DNA from: Echiichthys vipera
Taxonomy: Eukaryota; Chordata; Actinopteri; Perciformes; Trachinidae
Length of the DNA: 64,000 nt
Reading direction: 5' to 3'
NCBI GenBank assembly: GCA_963691815.1
Contig: OY829648.1
Coordinates: forward strand, 18,627,693 to 18,691,692
The notes beneath the pieces are model-generated. The model was not told where the DNA came from and did no database searches. It saw only the letters and a program-made list of their open reading frames with translations. Numbering within the stretch: position 1 is the stretch's first letter; each line of letters begins with the position of its first letter. Below are positions 11,820 through 21,750 of the stretch, in pieces. The position numbers and the translations under genes are program-made.

Positions 11820-13977
11820 AAACACTCTCTTGGGATTAGTCAGAGTTCAGACAGGGTCTTATGGGAGAGGAGAGGGAATGCTAGGTTTCCAGTCCTGCAT
11901 CTATCAAAGGCACCTAATGAAAGGTAAAGGTCTAACTTGAGTCAGGGTTTATGAAAGGAGATATATCTGAGTAATACACAAGTACACAAGCTTACCTCCC
12001 ACCCCTCATTCCCACCAAATACCTAAGCTCCAGAGCATGACCTAAAGTTGCTACAAAAGCTCTCATCACCCCTTCTGCTCCTACTCATTGTATCTATTCC
12101 ACCATAGCTGTGGTACACTTTTCTTTTCCCCCGTCACCCAGGGACCTCCCTCAAAAAAAAAAAAAAAAAGAGACAAAATAACAAGAAAAAAGGCAGGCTT
12201 TTCAAATTCCTAAAAATGCTACACATTTATCATCAATCATGTACATTGCTGGACAGGAATTGCAAACCAAAGTGCACCTGGGTGCATCAACCAGATGGGG
12301 CCACCCGTACACTGATTTATAGAACCATTCACTAAGCACTGGCAGCTTAGTTAATGAACTGTCTCGCTGGTGTGAAACAACACTCCCCCCTCAACACAAA
12401 AATGAGAGAATGAGGAAGATTTGTCTCCCTCTGTTCAAACCCCCTCTCCGATTCTGCATCGCAATCATCGTAAGCACCCCGTCAGCTTGGCTGGGGTCCT
12501 GCCATTATAGGCTGCTATTGAGCTAGCCTCTGGAGAAAACATTTTGTTAATCAAGTGAAGGCAAAACAATTACTAGAATCCGATAATCAATGGCTGTGGA
12601 CAAACAATAAATCCTTGGTGGCTGCTTCAGACAACGACAAGTGGTGGCAAATGGGGTCCTACTAATTAAACTGAATGCCTGCTGGTATGCTATCGTTAGC
12701 TGATAGCTATGCTGCTACACCGTTTAGCCCATCTGATTAGGCTGTTTGACATAGCCAATGTAATAGCCTTTACATAGTCCCTTTTCCTTTGTCTTACCGC
12801 ATACTTGCTGAAATTACAGCGCCATTCCTTTTAGATTGCTTCCTCTTGTTAGCTGTAAGAAATCAATGTGGGCGATCAACTGCCAGAGTTTGTGATGACT
12901 CTCAAGATCATTAAAAATTAAATGTCTGCAGTATTATTACATAATGTGAGACAAAAGAGAAATGCAGAGGGACTTCTATAATAACCACTGAGCACTAATG
13001 CAAAATATAGCTATTAAATGAATTAAAGAGCTACTTGTAAAATGTCCAAATTGTGGAAATTTGACTAAAAAGTCCTGTTTCGTTTCAGCAAAAGGTTTTG
13101 AGAGGACACAAGGGTCAGAACTCTTGTAAAATAAGGGTATACCCTACCAGGGTAATGTAGCTACCAGATGTAATTGCTCGACCGTGCGGATGGAAATTTC
13201 AATTCCAGTTATCTTCGGCTGGATCAGAAATCCGGATCGGGCAGCAGACGATGGGTGGAAAGCCTAATAGGGTGCTGAGAATACAGCAATAGGAGGAGTG
13301 CTTGATGGTGAATGTGATGGAGAATTAGGTAAGACAAATCTTTCAGGATTCATGAGAGCCAAGTGTGAACTGCTAATAGCAGACTATAGACCAGTCAAAC
13401 AAAGCAGAGTTTACAATATGTAGCTCTGAGCATACAGTTTCTGTATGCTGCAAAGAAAAAAAAAATTCAGCCCTCAAACAATGAAATAAATCTGCCAATA
13501 AAAACCATCTTGTCCAAATATTGTTGTTTCTTGTGACATCTCAAAGTTAGTGGAGAGGCTTGTCTTGAAGGCATAATTGCTCAGTTTTAAACTCCACTAG
13601 AAAAGAAAACTATCTCCGTACTGGAATATTTTCTATGAATGTGTTCAACAAAACATAATACTGAAAACGAGACTGTTACTGTATTTTTTTATTGTAAGGA
13701 GTAGCATTAAAGGTAAGTGTAGCAGAAATAATGATTGACTACTCAGGCAGTCAAGCTGACATGTCTCCACTTAGAACAATAGCAATCACAACTCAGCCAT
13801 GATCAATAGTTGTTCATGACTTGCTTTAAAACATTCCCATTCTCCACCCTCTTCCTATACTTCTATCCCTGCCTCATTTCCAGTCATCTCTTCCTCTTAG
13901 TCTCATCTATAATTCCACCTTGTTTCCCCTCATGCTTACTGACCTCTTCAAGCTAATCTCTCCCTCCCCCACTCAAC
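11818..13977. other. No gene recognised; A17 run at 12,153-12,169
   Basis: Mostly AT-rich unique-looking sequence. A run of 17 A sits at 12,153-12,169 with no retrotransposon motif upstream of it. From 13,840 to 13,975 the plus strand becomes pyrimidine-rich, just before the DIRS fragment. Confidence 0.5.
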
Positions 13978-14170
13978 ATGTGGTGTGGCAGTGTTGGTGG
14001 GCTTGTTTGGCAGAGTGAGGACGTATGTACGGCAGCCTCCTGGTCCACGCCCTGTCCGTTCATATGGTTCTATCTCCTGGACATGTCAGGATCCTTTTCA
14101 GGGTCTTTGCTCACTGAAAACAACACAGGATTGGTGAAAACTCATAGGTGTATGTCAGTTGTGATGTAAC
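13978..14170 (+). pseudogene. DIRS1-like retrotransposon, tyrosine recombinase C-terminal remnant
   Basis: A 63-codon plus-strand frame contains SEDVCTAASWSTPCPFIWFY at about 14,014-14,073. It resembles the conserved C-terminal end of fish DIRS1-type tyrosine recombinases, which from memory read close to DICAAASWSTPHTFVRFY. The last Tyr is the probable nucleophile position. The H-T that I expect before F-V-R is replaced by C-P here, so the copy looks decayed. The enzyme would integrate circular cDNA without a target-site duplication. It is cut off upstream and followed at 14,442 by an inverted-repeat segment likely to be the element's terminal region. Confidence 0.55.
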
Positions 14171-14441
14171 TGGCTCCTATCGTGGCATGTTACACCGACA
14201 TTTTCCCATGCTCTTTGATGCCTCAGGGTATGTTGTGTGCAATTTGTCTTTTTTTCTTATTTTTTGACCCCTGCAAGGTCAGACATTTGCTTTGCCCAGT
14301 TTAGATGCATACTACCTAGATTGGCTGGGGCCAGGTGTTGTTTGAGCTAAGTTATATGGCGACAGAGCGTCCATTCATTGGGTTCCACCTACTGTACGCA
14401 TAGAATACAGAGCAGGGCGGAGCCTTTAAGATAGATCCAAA
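14171..14441 (+). mobile_element. Probable DIRS1-like 3' internal region
   Basis: This lies between the recombinase remnant and the inverted-repeat segment. It contains TGCTTTGCCCAGTT at about 14,288-14,301, which recurs exactly at about 52,897-52,910 in the other DIRS1-like copy. That supports common descent of the two fragments. No coding motif is seen. Confidence 0.4.
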
Positions 14442-14730
14442 GTTACAATATTGTAACCCTAGTTATAACGCTAGATCCCTAGATAGAGGAGCCCTTTATC
14501 TAGGGACTCTGTTGCTCTAATGCCACTGGCTGAAGAGGGTGTAGGATAGCAGACAATGGTGTACACTACCTTATATAATGTGGGGTCCACACAAATTCAG
14601 GTAGGCACGTCCTGATTGGCCGGCTACATTCATTTAGATTTCAGTGGGTGAATTTGTTCTGTTTATTACCAACAGAGTCCAGTAAAGGGCTCCACAGGGA
14701 CTAATAGAACTAGGGTTACAAAATCGTAAC
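14442..14730. mobile_element. 289-bp inverted-repeat segment, probable DIRS1-like terminal repeats
   Basis: The left arm (14,442-14,514) starts GTTACAATATTGTAACCC. The right arm (14,670-14,730), read on the minus strand, starts GTTACGATTTTGTAACCC. Both continue with CTAGTT, then GGAGCCCTTTA, then GGACTCTGTTG, with small indels. Each tip is itself a short palindrome. The interior includes CTGATTGGCCGGCTACATT and a GTGGGTG motif, shared with 53,122-53,155. Its position just 3' of a DIRS1-like recombinase and its repetition at the end of the second DIRS1-like fragment suggest DIRS terminal repeats or a non-autonomous derivative. Confidence 0.6.
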
Positions 14731-15135
14731 CTATGTTTCCCCTTGCCACCTTACCTTTTTCCCTCCCTCACCTCACCTTTTCTTGAGTTTCTGATCTGCT
14801 GTTATAGCTCTCTCTTCCTAATGTTTTTTGTCATCCCTTCTTACCATAACTCTTTTCCCATTCTTTCATGCATCTCTGCAGTAAGTGCATCCCATCTTTC
14901 ACATCACTCCCTCTCCTCACCGATCCTGTCACCCTCTTGGTTCCTTCACCTCTCCCACTTTCTCCTCAACTACCTCTGTTGCATCCTTAAAAGTATTTTA
15001 CCTGCCCTCCTCCTTTATCAACCTCTCCTGCCTTTCCTCTGTCCCTCCTCACATCTCTCTCCAACCAGTCTTCTTCTTCCATCTGCCATTTCTACCTTTC
15101 CACTCTCTCTGTCTTACTTGCTCTCCTACAACCCA
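14731..15135 (+). repeat. Pyrimidine-rich (CT/TCC) low-complexity tract
   Basis: The plus strand is dominated by C and T for about 400 bases. The two overlapping plus-strand frames here, rich in Ser, Leu, Pro and His, are products of this composition and not genes. Confidence 0.6.
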
Positions 15136-16168
15136 CAGTTCACAGGTTTCCCAGGGCACATTGTTGCATCCCAACGGAAGCTTGCACAGCATTCTGCCAT
15201 AAATAATTGAAGAGGCCCCACATGGCCAGGCACGCTCAGTCTAAATGGATTATTCTGGGAGAGATCAATGCTGGTCTGTGAGGGTTTTATTAGGGCCTGC
15301 AGATGAAACGTACAAGGCCACCGCCAATGCTCTCCTCTCCGTGTCTTAATTCTGCCTTGCTCTAGTGTGACATTCTACACACCTCCTTCTTCACTTCACC
15401 TGCACTATTCACCCACTCCCAGTGACGACCCCTTCATGCCCCAAGAGTACTATGGCCGACGCTTTACAGTACTGTTCTAAATTAAACATAAATGACTTTC
15501 CAAGACAGTGTATGAATCATTCATTTCTTTTTGGTGCCTTTGACTACGATGCAGACTAGAAGTAAAAGGACAAGACAGCGTTTTGTTATTCCTGCCGTTG
15601 TACCAATGCATCATCCTCACAGACCCCCACCGTCATCAGCACCCGCTCACCAGCATGACGGGAAACATCCGGAGATACCCACTACAGTTGTCATAGGCAA
15701 GAAAATGGGGGGATGTGAAATGCTACCGTGACCTTCAAGAGTTACGACCCTTGGGGGTGGGTGGTTACTACTGTGGTGAATAAGCCCCTGTAAGCTTCTC
15801 TCCTTGACTGTCTCATCCAGTGAGAGGTTTTCTAATTGTCTGCTTTCCAGAAAACAACACAAACAGCTAGTTATTTAGATCTACTTGGTCCACATGGTTA
15901 ATAAAGAGAAGCATATGGTAGGATACTGTTCCAAAACGTAGGGCACTTCTACATAAAGTCTACCTCAAGTATAACCATTAAACCATAATTTATCATAATA
16001 ATCCCAACACCCAAATGTCAAGAGACCAAATATTAGAGTCATAACTCGGTCAAATCTAGACACAAGCTTAAAACTCCATTACAATAATGACTTCCTGTGT
16101 AGCTACATCTCCCAAAGTATTCAAGCTGTTCTGTAAAATAAATATGTTTCAAAATTGCTGTAACTGTA
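15136..16168. other. No gene recognised
   Basis: Unique-looking sequence. Short frames at 15,531-15,731 and 15,647-15,862 carry no motif I recognise. Confidence 0.5.
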
Positions 16169-16806
16169 CTGTGTGGAAGGTTTGATTATGTTGTTTTCAT
16201 GGTAATCACAAAAGTGCCTATATTGAGGGGAAAAATGTAACCTTGTTTCACTACACATCATAATCACTGAGGGAGTCTTGGTTCAGGTTAAAGCAGCATT
16301 CTTAGCGTTCAATTGTTTTCACAGCTTGTCTATCTTATTGTCCTGTCAGGATATAATGACAGTTTAAGCAATCTTAATGTCTTTAGCTTTCAGGTTAGTT
16401 CCAAAACTATTGATTATCTCTCAAATTTGAGTAAAACAAGGAAAAATGGAGTGACAAAATCCATTTATATTCATTTTATATTTTTTATCAGTTTTATTTT
16501 TACTCTCCTGTCTTGATTTTGTCAGACTTTGGAAACAGTCAAGAACACAAGTGACACATATTTCAAGAATCAGTTCTGCGTAAGTGACCAGTGAAATCAT
16601 CTTTTCCCACTGACCAATGAGACCACTGCAAATATCCTTGAGTAAAGAGCCTTTCAATGCTCAGCACGCTGATATAACTTGAACTAAGACTCCCTCAGTG
16701 ATAATGATGTGTAGTGAAATTGAACCCTGACAAGGTTACATTTTCCCCTCAATATACGCATTTGTGTGATTACTATGAATGCAACATAATCAAACCTTCC
16801 ACACAG
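16169..16806. mobile_element. 638-bp foldback / MITE-like element with arms of about 130 bp
   Basis: The left arm (16,169-16,297) and right arm (16,668-16,806) are reverse complements. Both begin CTGTGTGGAAGGTTTGATTA and share the blocks TATATTGAGGGGAAAA, TGTAACCTTGT, TTTCACTACACATCAT and CACTGAGGGAGTCTT. The right arm has an 11-base insertion between the last two groups of blocks. The interior of about 370 bp is AT-rich and has no open frame that looks like a transposase. No clear target-site duplication flanks it. The structure fits a non-autonomous DNA transposon; the superfamily cannot be named from this. Confidence 0.75.
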
Positions 16807-17965
16807 GAAATAAAGCTTTACATTCTCCTGCCACTTTTACCCTTTCATGCTGTTTAGATTGGGATTGTGGCTGGCAGATATAAATAGATACTGCTTTATG
16901 GAATCGTGTTTTGAAATGAAGCTTAACATATTTGACATAAAGAAAGGACCCCTAAGGCTTTAAACCCCATCCCTTAAAAGTGAGTGGTCTTTCTCTCCTT
17001 CCTGGGAATACAGAAGAAATCTTGCATTACTCCATGATTGCCCATCTTCTTCCTTCCTGACATCTTGGGTGGGTACCAGGAACATTTGTACACACCAAAG
17101 CCATTAAAGTGTCAAGCTCCACAGTGGGATTACAGGAGGTTAGAATGTTCATGAAATTCCTGTGAATAGTGAATTTCTGCCCTCATTCTGGCAGTCAAGA
17201 CCTCCTCTAAAGAGCTTATATCTTAGCCATTTGAAATAGCAAACCAGTGTTTAGAAAGAGGCAATGACAATTTCTTTCTCTGCTGTTAAAATCTTCCAGC
17301 ACTCATTTGCATATGGATTTGAGGACCATATGCTTCCTGACAAGATTTACTGTACAATATGGCACCGTTGGACAGAAGGCTGAGTACAAAAGTGCTCTGT
17401 CACATTATACAACCCCTTCTTTGTCCGTTCTTTAAAGATTCACTCGTTCTAAATTACCTCTGTAGTGCCAACTACAGGTTGTGGAGTTTTGGTTATAGAT
17501 GTCAATCTTTCGCAGGTTTTATTAACCCTGACGGTTGACATGTATGAGACACAAATGACTTATGGTTCAAGGAGCGGAGGTGAGGACGGGATGAGACGGT
17601 ACACTCTGAAAATGACATTTTGCTACTTAGAATTTCAAATTCTGCCTAAGGCAGGGGAAAAAACATGAGAGAAAAAAATAACCTGCTGTTTATCTGGAGG
17701 TGACAACTAACAAGCACCATCCTGGTAATTAGACTGCCGCAGTGCAAATGGGCGAAGTGCTCCATAAAAAGTGCTTATGATTAAATGTTTTCTTCTCTCT
17801 CACCCTTTCCTGTCAGTCTCCTCTCGCTTCACATGTTTGGGTTCCCTTAACTAGCTCTGCTAGCCATCAGCATCCATTTACTGCATTAACATCCTGTCCA
17901 CACACTTACTATGCTTGGTGGCCATAATGAGTCTGCGGAATGTGACATATAGCTCATCTAGTATA

Positions 17966-17966
<1 letters not shown>
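16807..17966. other. No gene recognised
   Basis: AT-rich, unique-looking sequence with only short frames. Confidence 0.55.

Positions 17967-18017
<51 letters not shown>
17967..18017 (+). repeat. (TG)n microsatellite, 51 bp
   Basis: An uninterrupted TG run read directly from the sequence. Confidence 0.97.
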
Positions 18018-18019
<2 letters not shown>

Positions 18020-18799
18020 GCAGGCGCATGTCTGTCACTATGTGCATTTTTGTAGTGTGTGTAAACCCCCTCTCACATGCCTGAATCTTTGCTGCCCAGC
18101 TGGTGACAGGTGAGCATGATTGAAGTGCATTTGCGCAAGAGAAAACAATGGATGCTTAGGCATGCCATCCAATCACCCATCTCATACATACAGAGAGGCT
18201 GCCTGATTTATGTCGAGTTAAGAAGAGCACACCGTGAAAAGCTAACCTGGCTCATCTCAAGAGAGCCACCTTACTAAAAGGTGACCTATACGATGCTCTG
18301 CACTCTAAAAATTGAATAGGCGTAATCAGTAAATCAGTTTTGGCGTTTAAATATTTTTACATTTCTCTGAGACCTGGTGATAGTGCAGTGACTTGTGTAA
18401 TGGAATAAGTGGAATACACCCTTTAATAAAAGTAAAGGAAAAAGAGACACAACACATTGCAACACATCCTACAAAAAACAAACAAAAACACTTGGCTGGA
18501 CCCAAACTCCGATTTTTCCTTTGCACCACAGCTACCTGAGCTACTAATCATGTCAACAGGGTATCTTCAGGGTATGAGTACCACTGATAGTAAAGTTTCA
18601 GAGATGAAACTTCTGTCCTGTAGTTCATAAAAAGATCTGGCAAGAACCTACAATGAACCCATTTTTAAAGTGTGTGCTGTGGCTTCTATGTGTCCAACAT
18701 GGGTATTTGATTGCTCCACGAGCAAACTCTGGGTTGGGAGATGCCAGTAATGGCTGTCTTTCCACAGGCCTGACTGTTACTGTAAGACAGCAGGAAGAG

Positions 18800-18803
<4 letters not shown>
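18018..18803. other. No gene recognised
   Basis: No exon, repeat or RNA feature is seen. Confidence 0.5.

Positions 18804-18878
<75 letters not shown>
18804..18878 (+). repeat. (GA)n microsatellite, 75 bp
   Basis: A pure GA run. The Glu-Arg repeat frame across it is an artefact. Confidence 0.97.
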
Positions 18879-18881
<3 letters not shown>

Positions 18882-19377
18882 CTCCCTGTCATAGTGATTA
18901 TTGAAGGGCACCACATCTTGATATCAAGAGGACGACTGGAGCATACAGACATATCCACGCTGAAGTGGAGAGTGAAAATTATAATTTAACCGAAATATTA
19001 ACATCTGACAAATAGCACCCTAAAATCCCATGGATGTGCATAAAAAAGATCTGACATCACAAAAACGAGCAGAGAGTGTATGCAAATCCACACGCATGTC
19101 TTCGTGGGCATACCAACTCATGCATTACATCATTTGTTTCATCATGGTTCAGCTCCACATATTTTAATGTCTTCCTTGCAGGATGTCAAACTTGCTACTG
19201 TTATTTTAAAGAAAGAAATGTGCATGAAATATGGAAAAGGCAAAACTCAAGGAGCATGTGATTGGTTGCCAAAATAAATCTGTGGTAGCATAAGTCTGAT
19301 GATTTAGAAAGGACTATTTCCAGAGAGGCTGGGTGCAGGCAAGGGGTGTGTGTTACCTGACTTGCTCTGATGCTCCT

Positions 19378-19380
<3 letters not shown>
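18879..19380. other. No gene recognised, between (GA)n and (CT)n
   Basis: About 500 bases of ordinary sequence separating two mutually complementary microsatellites. Confidence 0.5.

Positions 19381-19460
<80 letters not shown>
19381..19460 (+). repeat. (CT)n microsatellite, 80 bp
   Basis: Forty CT units. This is the reverse complement of the (GA)n at 18,804-18,878, so the two form a long potential inverted repeat with a loop of about 500 bp. Confidence 0.97.
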
Positions 19461-19462
<2 letters not shown>

Positions 19463-19473
19463 TGTAAGTGTTT

Positions 19474-19493
19474 GGGGGGGGGGGGGGGGGGGG
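19474..19493 (+). repeat. Poly(G) run, 20 bases
   Basis: Twenty consecutive G, just 13 bases after the (CT)n. A run like this is prone to length errors in sequencing and replication. Confidence 0.92.
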
Positions 19494-20515
19494 CGACGAC
19501 TCCAAATGTCTCATGTGACGGAGCATAACAGGGAATTGTAATACACAGCAACATCATAAATTTGATTACATTACATTGCACTGCAAGCCTGTAAGCCATT
19601 TCCAGGCACCATAAAAAAGCTATAACTAAGTTTCCACGGGTACAAAGAAAAATGAATAAAGCCATTTTCTTTTAACAACCCCGGCGCTGGCGAGATATTG
19701 TTCTCTCCTCTGGCTTTTATGAGTTTTGCAGACACGAGATGCGCTCGTTGCGATCGAAACAGGAGCGACAAGATGGAAAAATGCACAACTTCGGGGAAGA
19801 AAAAAGACTAGATTGTTCTGTGGCAAACGTTTCGACACTACACCTCCAGACAAACGCTCATCACATATGATGCATCTTCTCTAATGCTTTAATATAATGA
19901 ATCAGAAATATAGAGGATGCAGATGAGTCTTCGCTGGTTTTATAGAAATAATGGACAAACATAGGGCTCTTTGAAATCGTTATCATCATACTATATCATT
20001 GTTTTTTTTCTAATGGAGCCGTATTATGGGGCAGTTCTGTGTTTGATTTCGAAGAACCATCATAAAAACTGGTAATAAGGACAGCCCAAGCGGTGCTATT
20101 TTTTTTTTTTTTAAATGATGACCGATCTGAAAGTTTGAAACTGTTCTTGAGCTAATTGTTTAATTCTTCATTGGACATTGAACATCAGATATTTCACAAA
20201 TCTGTACGTAGACTGCAGGGTCTCGAGTCCGAGTGCCCAGCATTCAACAAGGGCATCACTAGCACTGAGAAAAAAGTCAATGCCATTGCCATGCAGACTC
20301 CACCTCGGTGGTGCTGTGAAAAGCTCCAATTGCGCACCTCGAAATAAGCCCAACTCATTTACGCGTCACTGACATCGTAATGCGCAAAGGCAAATCCGGT
20401 CCAGGGGTGTTGACCAATACTATAGTACTCTCAAAAGTCCAACATGTGTACCTTAGGCTTTAACATCATATCAAACCGTTTATCCAACAACCGGTCCACA
20501 CACGCAGAGAAAGAG

Positions 20516-20518
<3 letters not shown>
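19494..20518. other. No gene recognised; locally CpG-containing
   Basis: CpG dinucleotides become more common around 19,680-19,830 and 20,200-20,400 than in the rest of the window. No open frame or splice arrangement I would call a gene. Confidence 0.45.

Positions 20519-20570
<52 letters not shown>
20519..20570 (+). repeat. (GA)n microsatellite, 52 bp
   Basis: Pure GA run flanked by GAGAAAGAGAGC and AAGAGATG. Confidence 0.97.
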
Positions 20571-20576
<6 letters not shown>

Positions 20577-20734
20577 TGAAATATCGAAAATTGTATTAAC
20601 GATGGATGCCTGCAAGAACTGAATGGCTCATGATCTGCTGGCATGTTCATATCAGTGAATTCTAAATGCAAAGCTTCTCGCAGATGACTTGGCTAATGAA
20701 GCACCCCCTGTGGAGATGCACTTGTTAGATGGAT

Positions 20735-20772
20735 CCCCCCCCCCAACCAACACACAAACACACACACACACA

Positions 20773-20814
<42 letters not shown>

Positions 20815-20819
20815 CACAC
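20735..20819 (+). repeat. Poly(C) run followed by (CA)n microsatellite
   Basis: Ten C at 20,735-20,744, then a CA repeat from about 20,750 to 20,819 with small interruptions (AAA, TA, G). Confidence 0.93.
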
Positions 20820-20959
20820 TCTTCCGCTCGAATAAAAGATGATTCAGAAATATGCTCCAGAGCTAAAGCGAATACAAGTATAGGAGAAATTATTGCTAAT
20901 ATCCGTTCTTCTCCGCTGAACCACCAAGGGTTTCTTTTATTCTGGAGATTCAAATTGTA

Positions 20960-21290
20960 ATTTACTCTCAGTGGGGGATGACAGAGAAGCCGTGCCCATT
21001 ACAACAACCGTCGTTCAGAATGATAGCTATCCTTCGTACTCGAACAGCAGATGTACTCTGCTCAGCGGCACCACCAGCACCATCAGCAGCAGAAGCAGAA
21101 GCAGCAGCTTTGCGGTGGCAGAGTCGGGACTCCCGCTGAGTGCGGGACTATCTCGCATCTCTCCACTGCAAAGCGCAGCAGCAACTTGAACAAGCCTCTT
21201 TGCAGTATTTTGAAATAATGCTCTTCTTTGCGGCTGTAAAGACAGCAGAATAACACACAGTTTGCGAGCGCCGACACAAAATGCCCACAT
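20960..21290. promoter_or_regulatory. CpG-rich stretch beside a promoter-like region
   Basis: I count roughly fifteen CpG sites between 20,980 and 21,270, far denser than in surrounding AT-rich DNA, together with CAGCAG/CAGAAG repeats at about 21,075-21,110. Frames cross it on both strands, including a minus-strand Leu-run encoded by the CAG-type repeat, but none resembles a known protein. It could be the 5' part of intron 1, or an alternative first exon, of the minus-strand transcript suggested at 21,433-21,750. Confidence 0.35.
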
Positions 21291-21432
21291 GCCTATTTTT
21301 TGTTCAATCATTTAAAAAAAATAATTAAAAAGCAGTGTTTCAAATTCCCAGAAAAAAACATACCAAAAAAACCTGGCAGACAAAAGCAAGTGGACAGACT
21401 CAGGAAAAAAGAGCCGGGGAAGAGTGCCTACC

Positions 21433-21750
21433 TTTTTTTGTCTGTCTCGGAGTTCCTCTTTCTTTCTTCGCAGCTTATAAACCCTCACATCTTCATGATT
21501 TAAACAAGTAATAATCCCCGGGTTTGTGTGCGTCCCTGCGGCAGGTCCAGTGAGGAGCGGTTCACGGGTTCCTCTGCCGGGTTAAATAATGTTTTTTTTT
21601 TTTTTAAATATCCAGCCCAAGAGCGCAGGTTGCTCAGGACGCGTCTGGGTACGGCAGGAGGAGTCGCTCCCTCAGCAGCAGCCGCCGTGCGCACTTGGAG
21701 AAACCAGAGCTCTGTCCGCGCAGGGAAGCTGAGGGAATGATGTCATGCGT
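21433..21750 (-). promoter_or_regulatory. Candidate minus-strand promoter and non-coding first exon
   Basis: On the minus strand this GC- and CpG-rich stretch begins with a CRE-like TGACATCA (21,738-21,745). It passes a GATATTTAAA TATA-like motif near 21,603-21,612 and then runs through leader-like sequence. It ends in AAAAAAAG|GTAGGC, a good splice donor with the exon ending at 21,432. A tiny upstream frame ATGAAGATGTGA lies about 65 bases before the donor. No long coding frame is present, so a 5' untranslated exon is the natural reading. If correct, the gene runs leftwards, with intron 1 covering 21,431 and below. Which gene it is cannot be told. Chance resemblance remains possible. Confidence 0.35.

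Noticed and set aside
14743..15210. 155-codon plus-strand frame
   Set aside because: It is a pyrimidine-rich low-complexity tract. The frame is composed of Ser, Leu, Pro and His, and a second frame overlaps with the same character.
18653..19665. Glu-Arg and Ser-Leu repeat frames
   Set aside because: These are translations of the (GA)n and (CT)n tracts.
21027..21311. Minus-strand frame with a Leu run that could be taken for a signal peptide
   Set aside because: The Leu run is encoded by the CAG-type repeat. It lies in the middle of the frame, and no domain follows.
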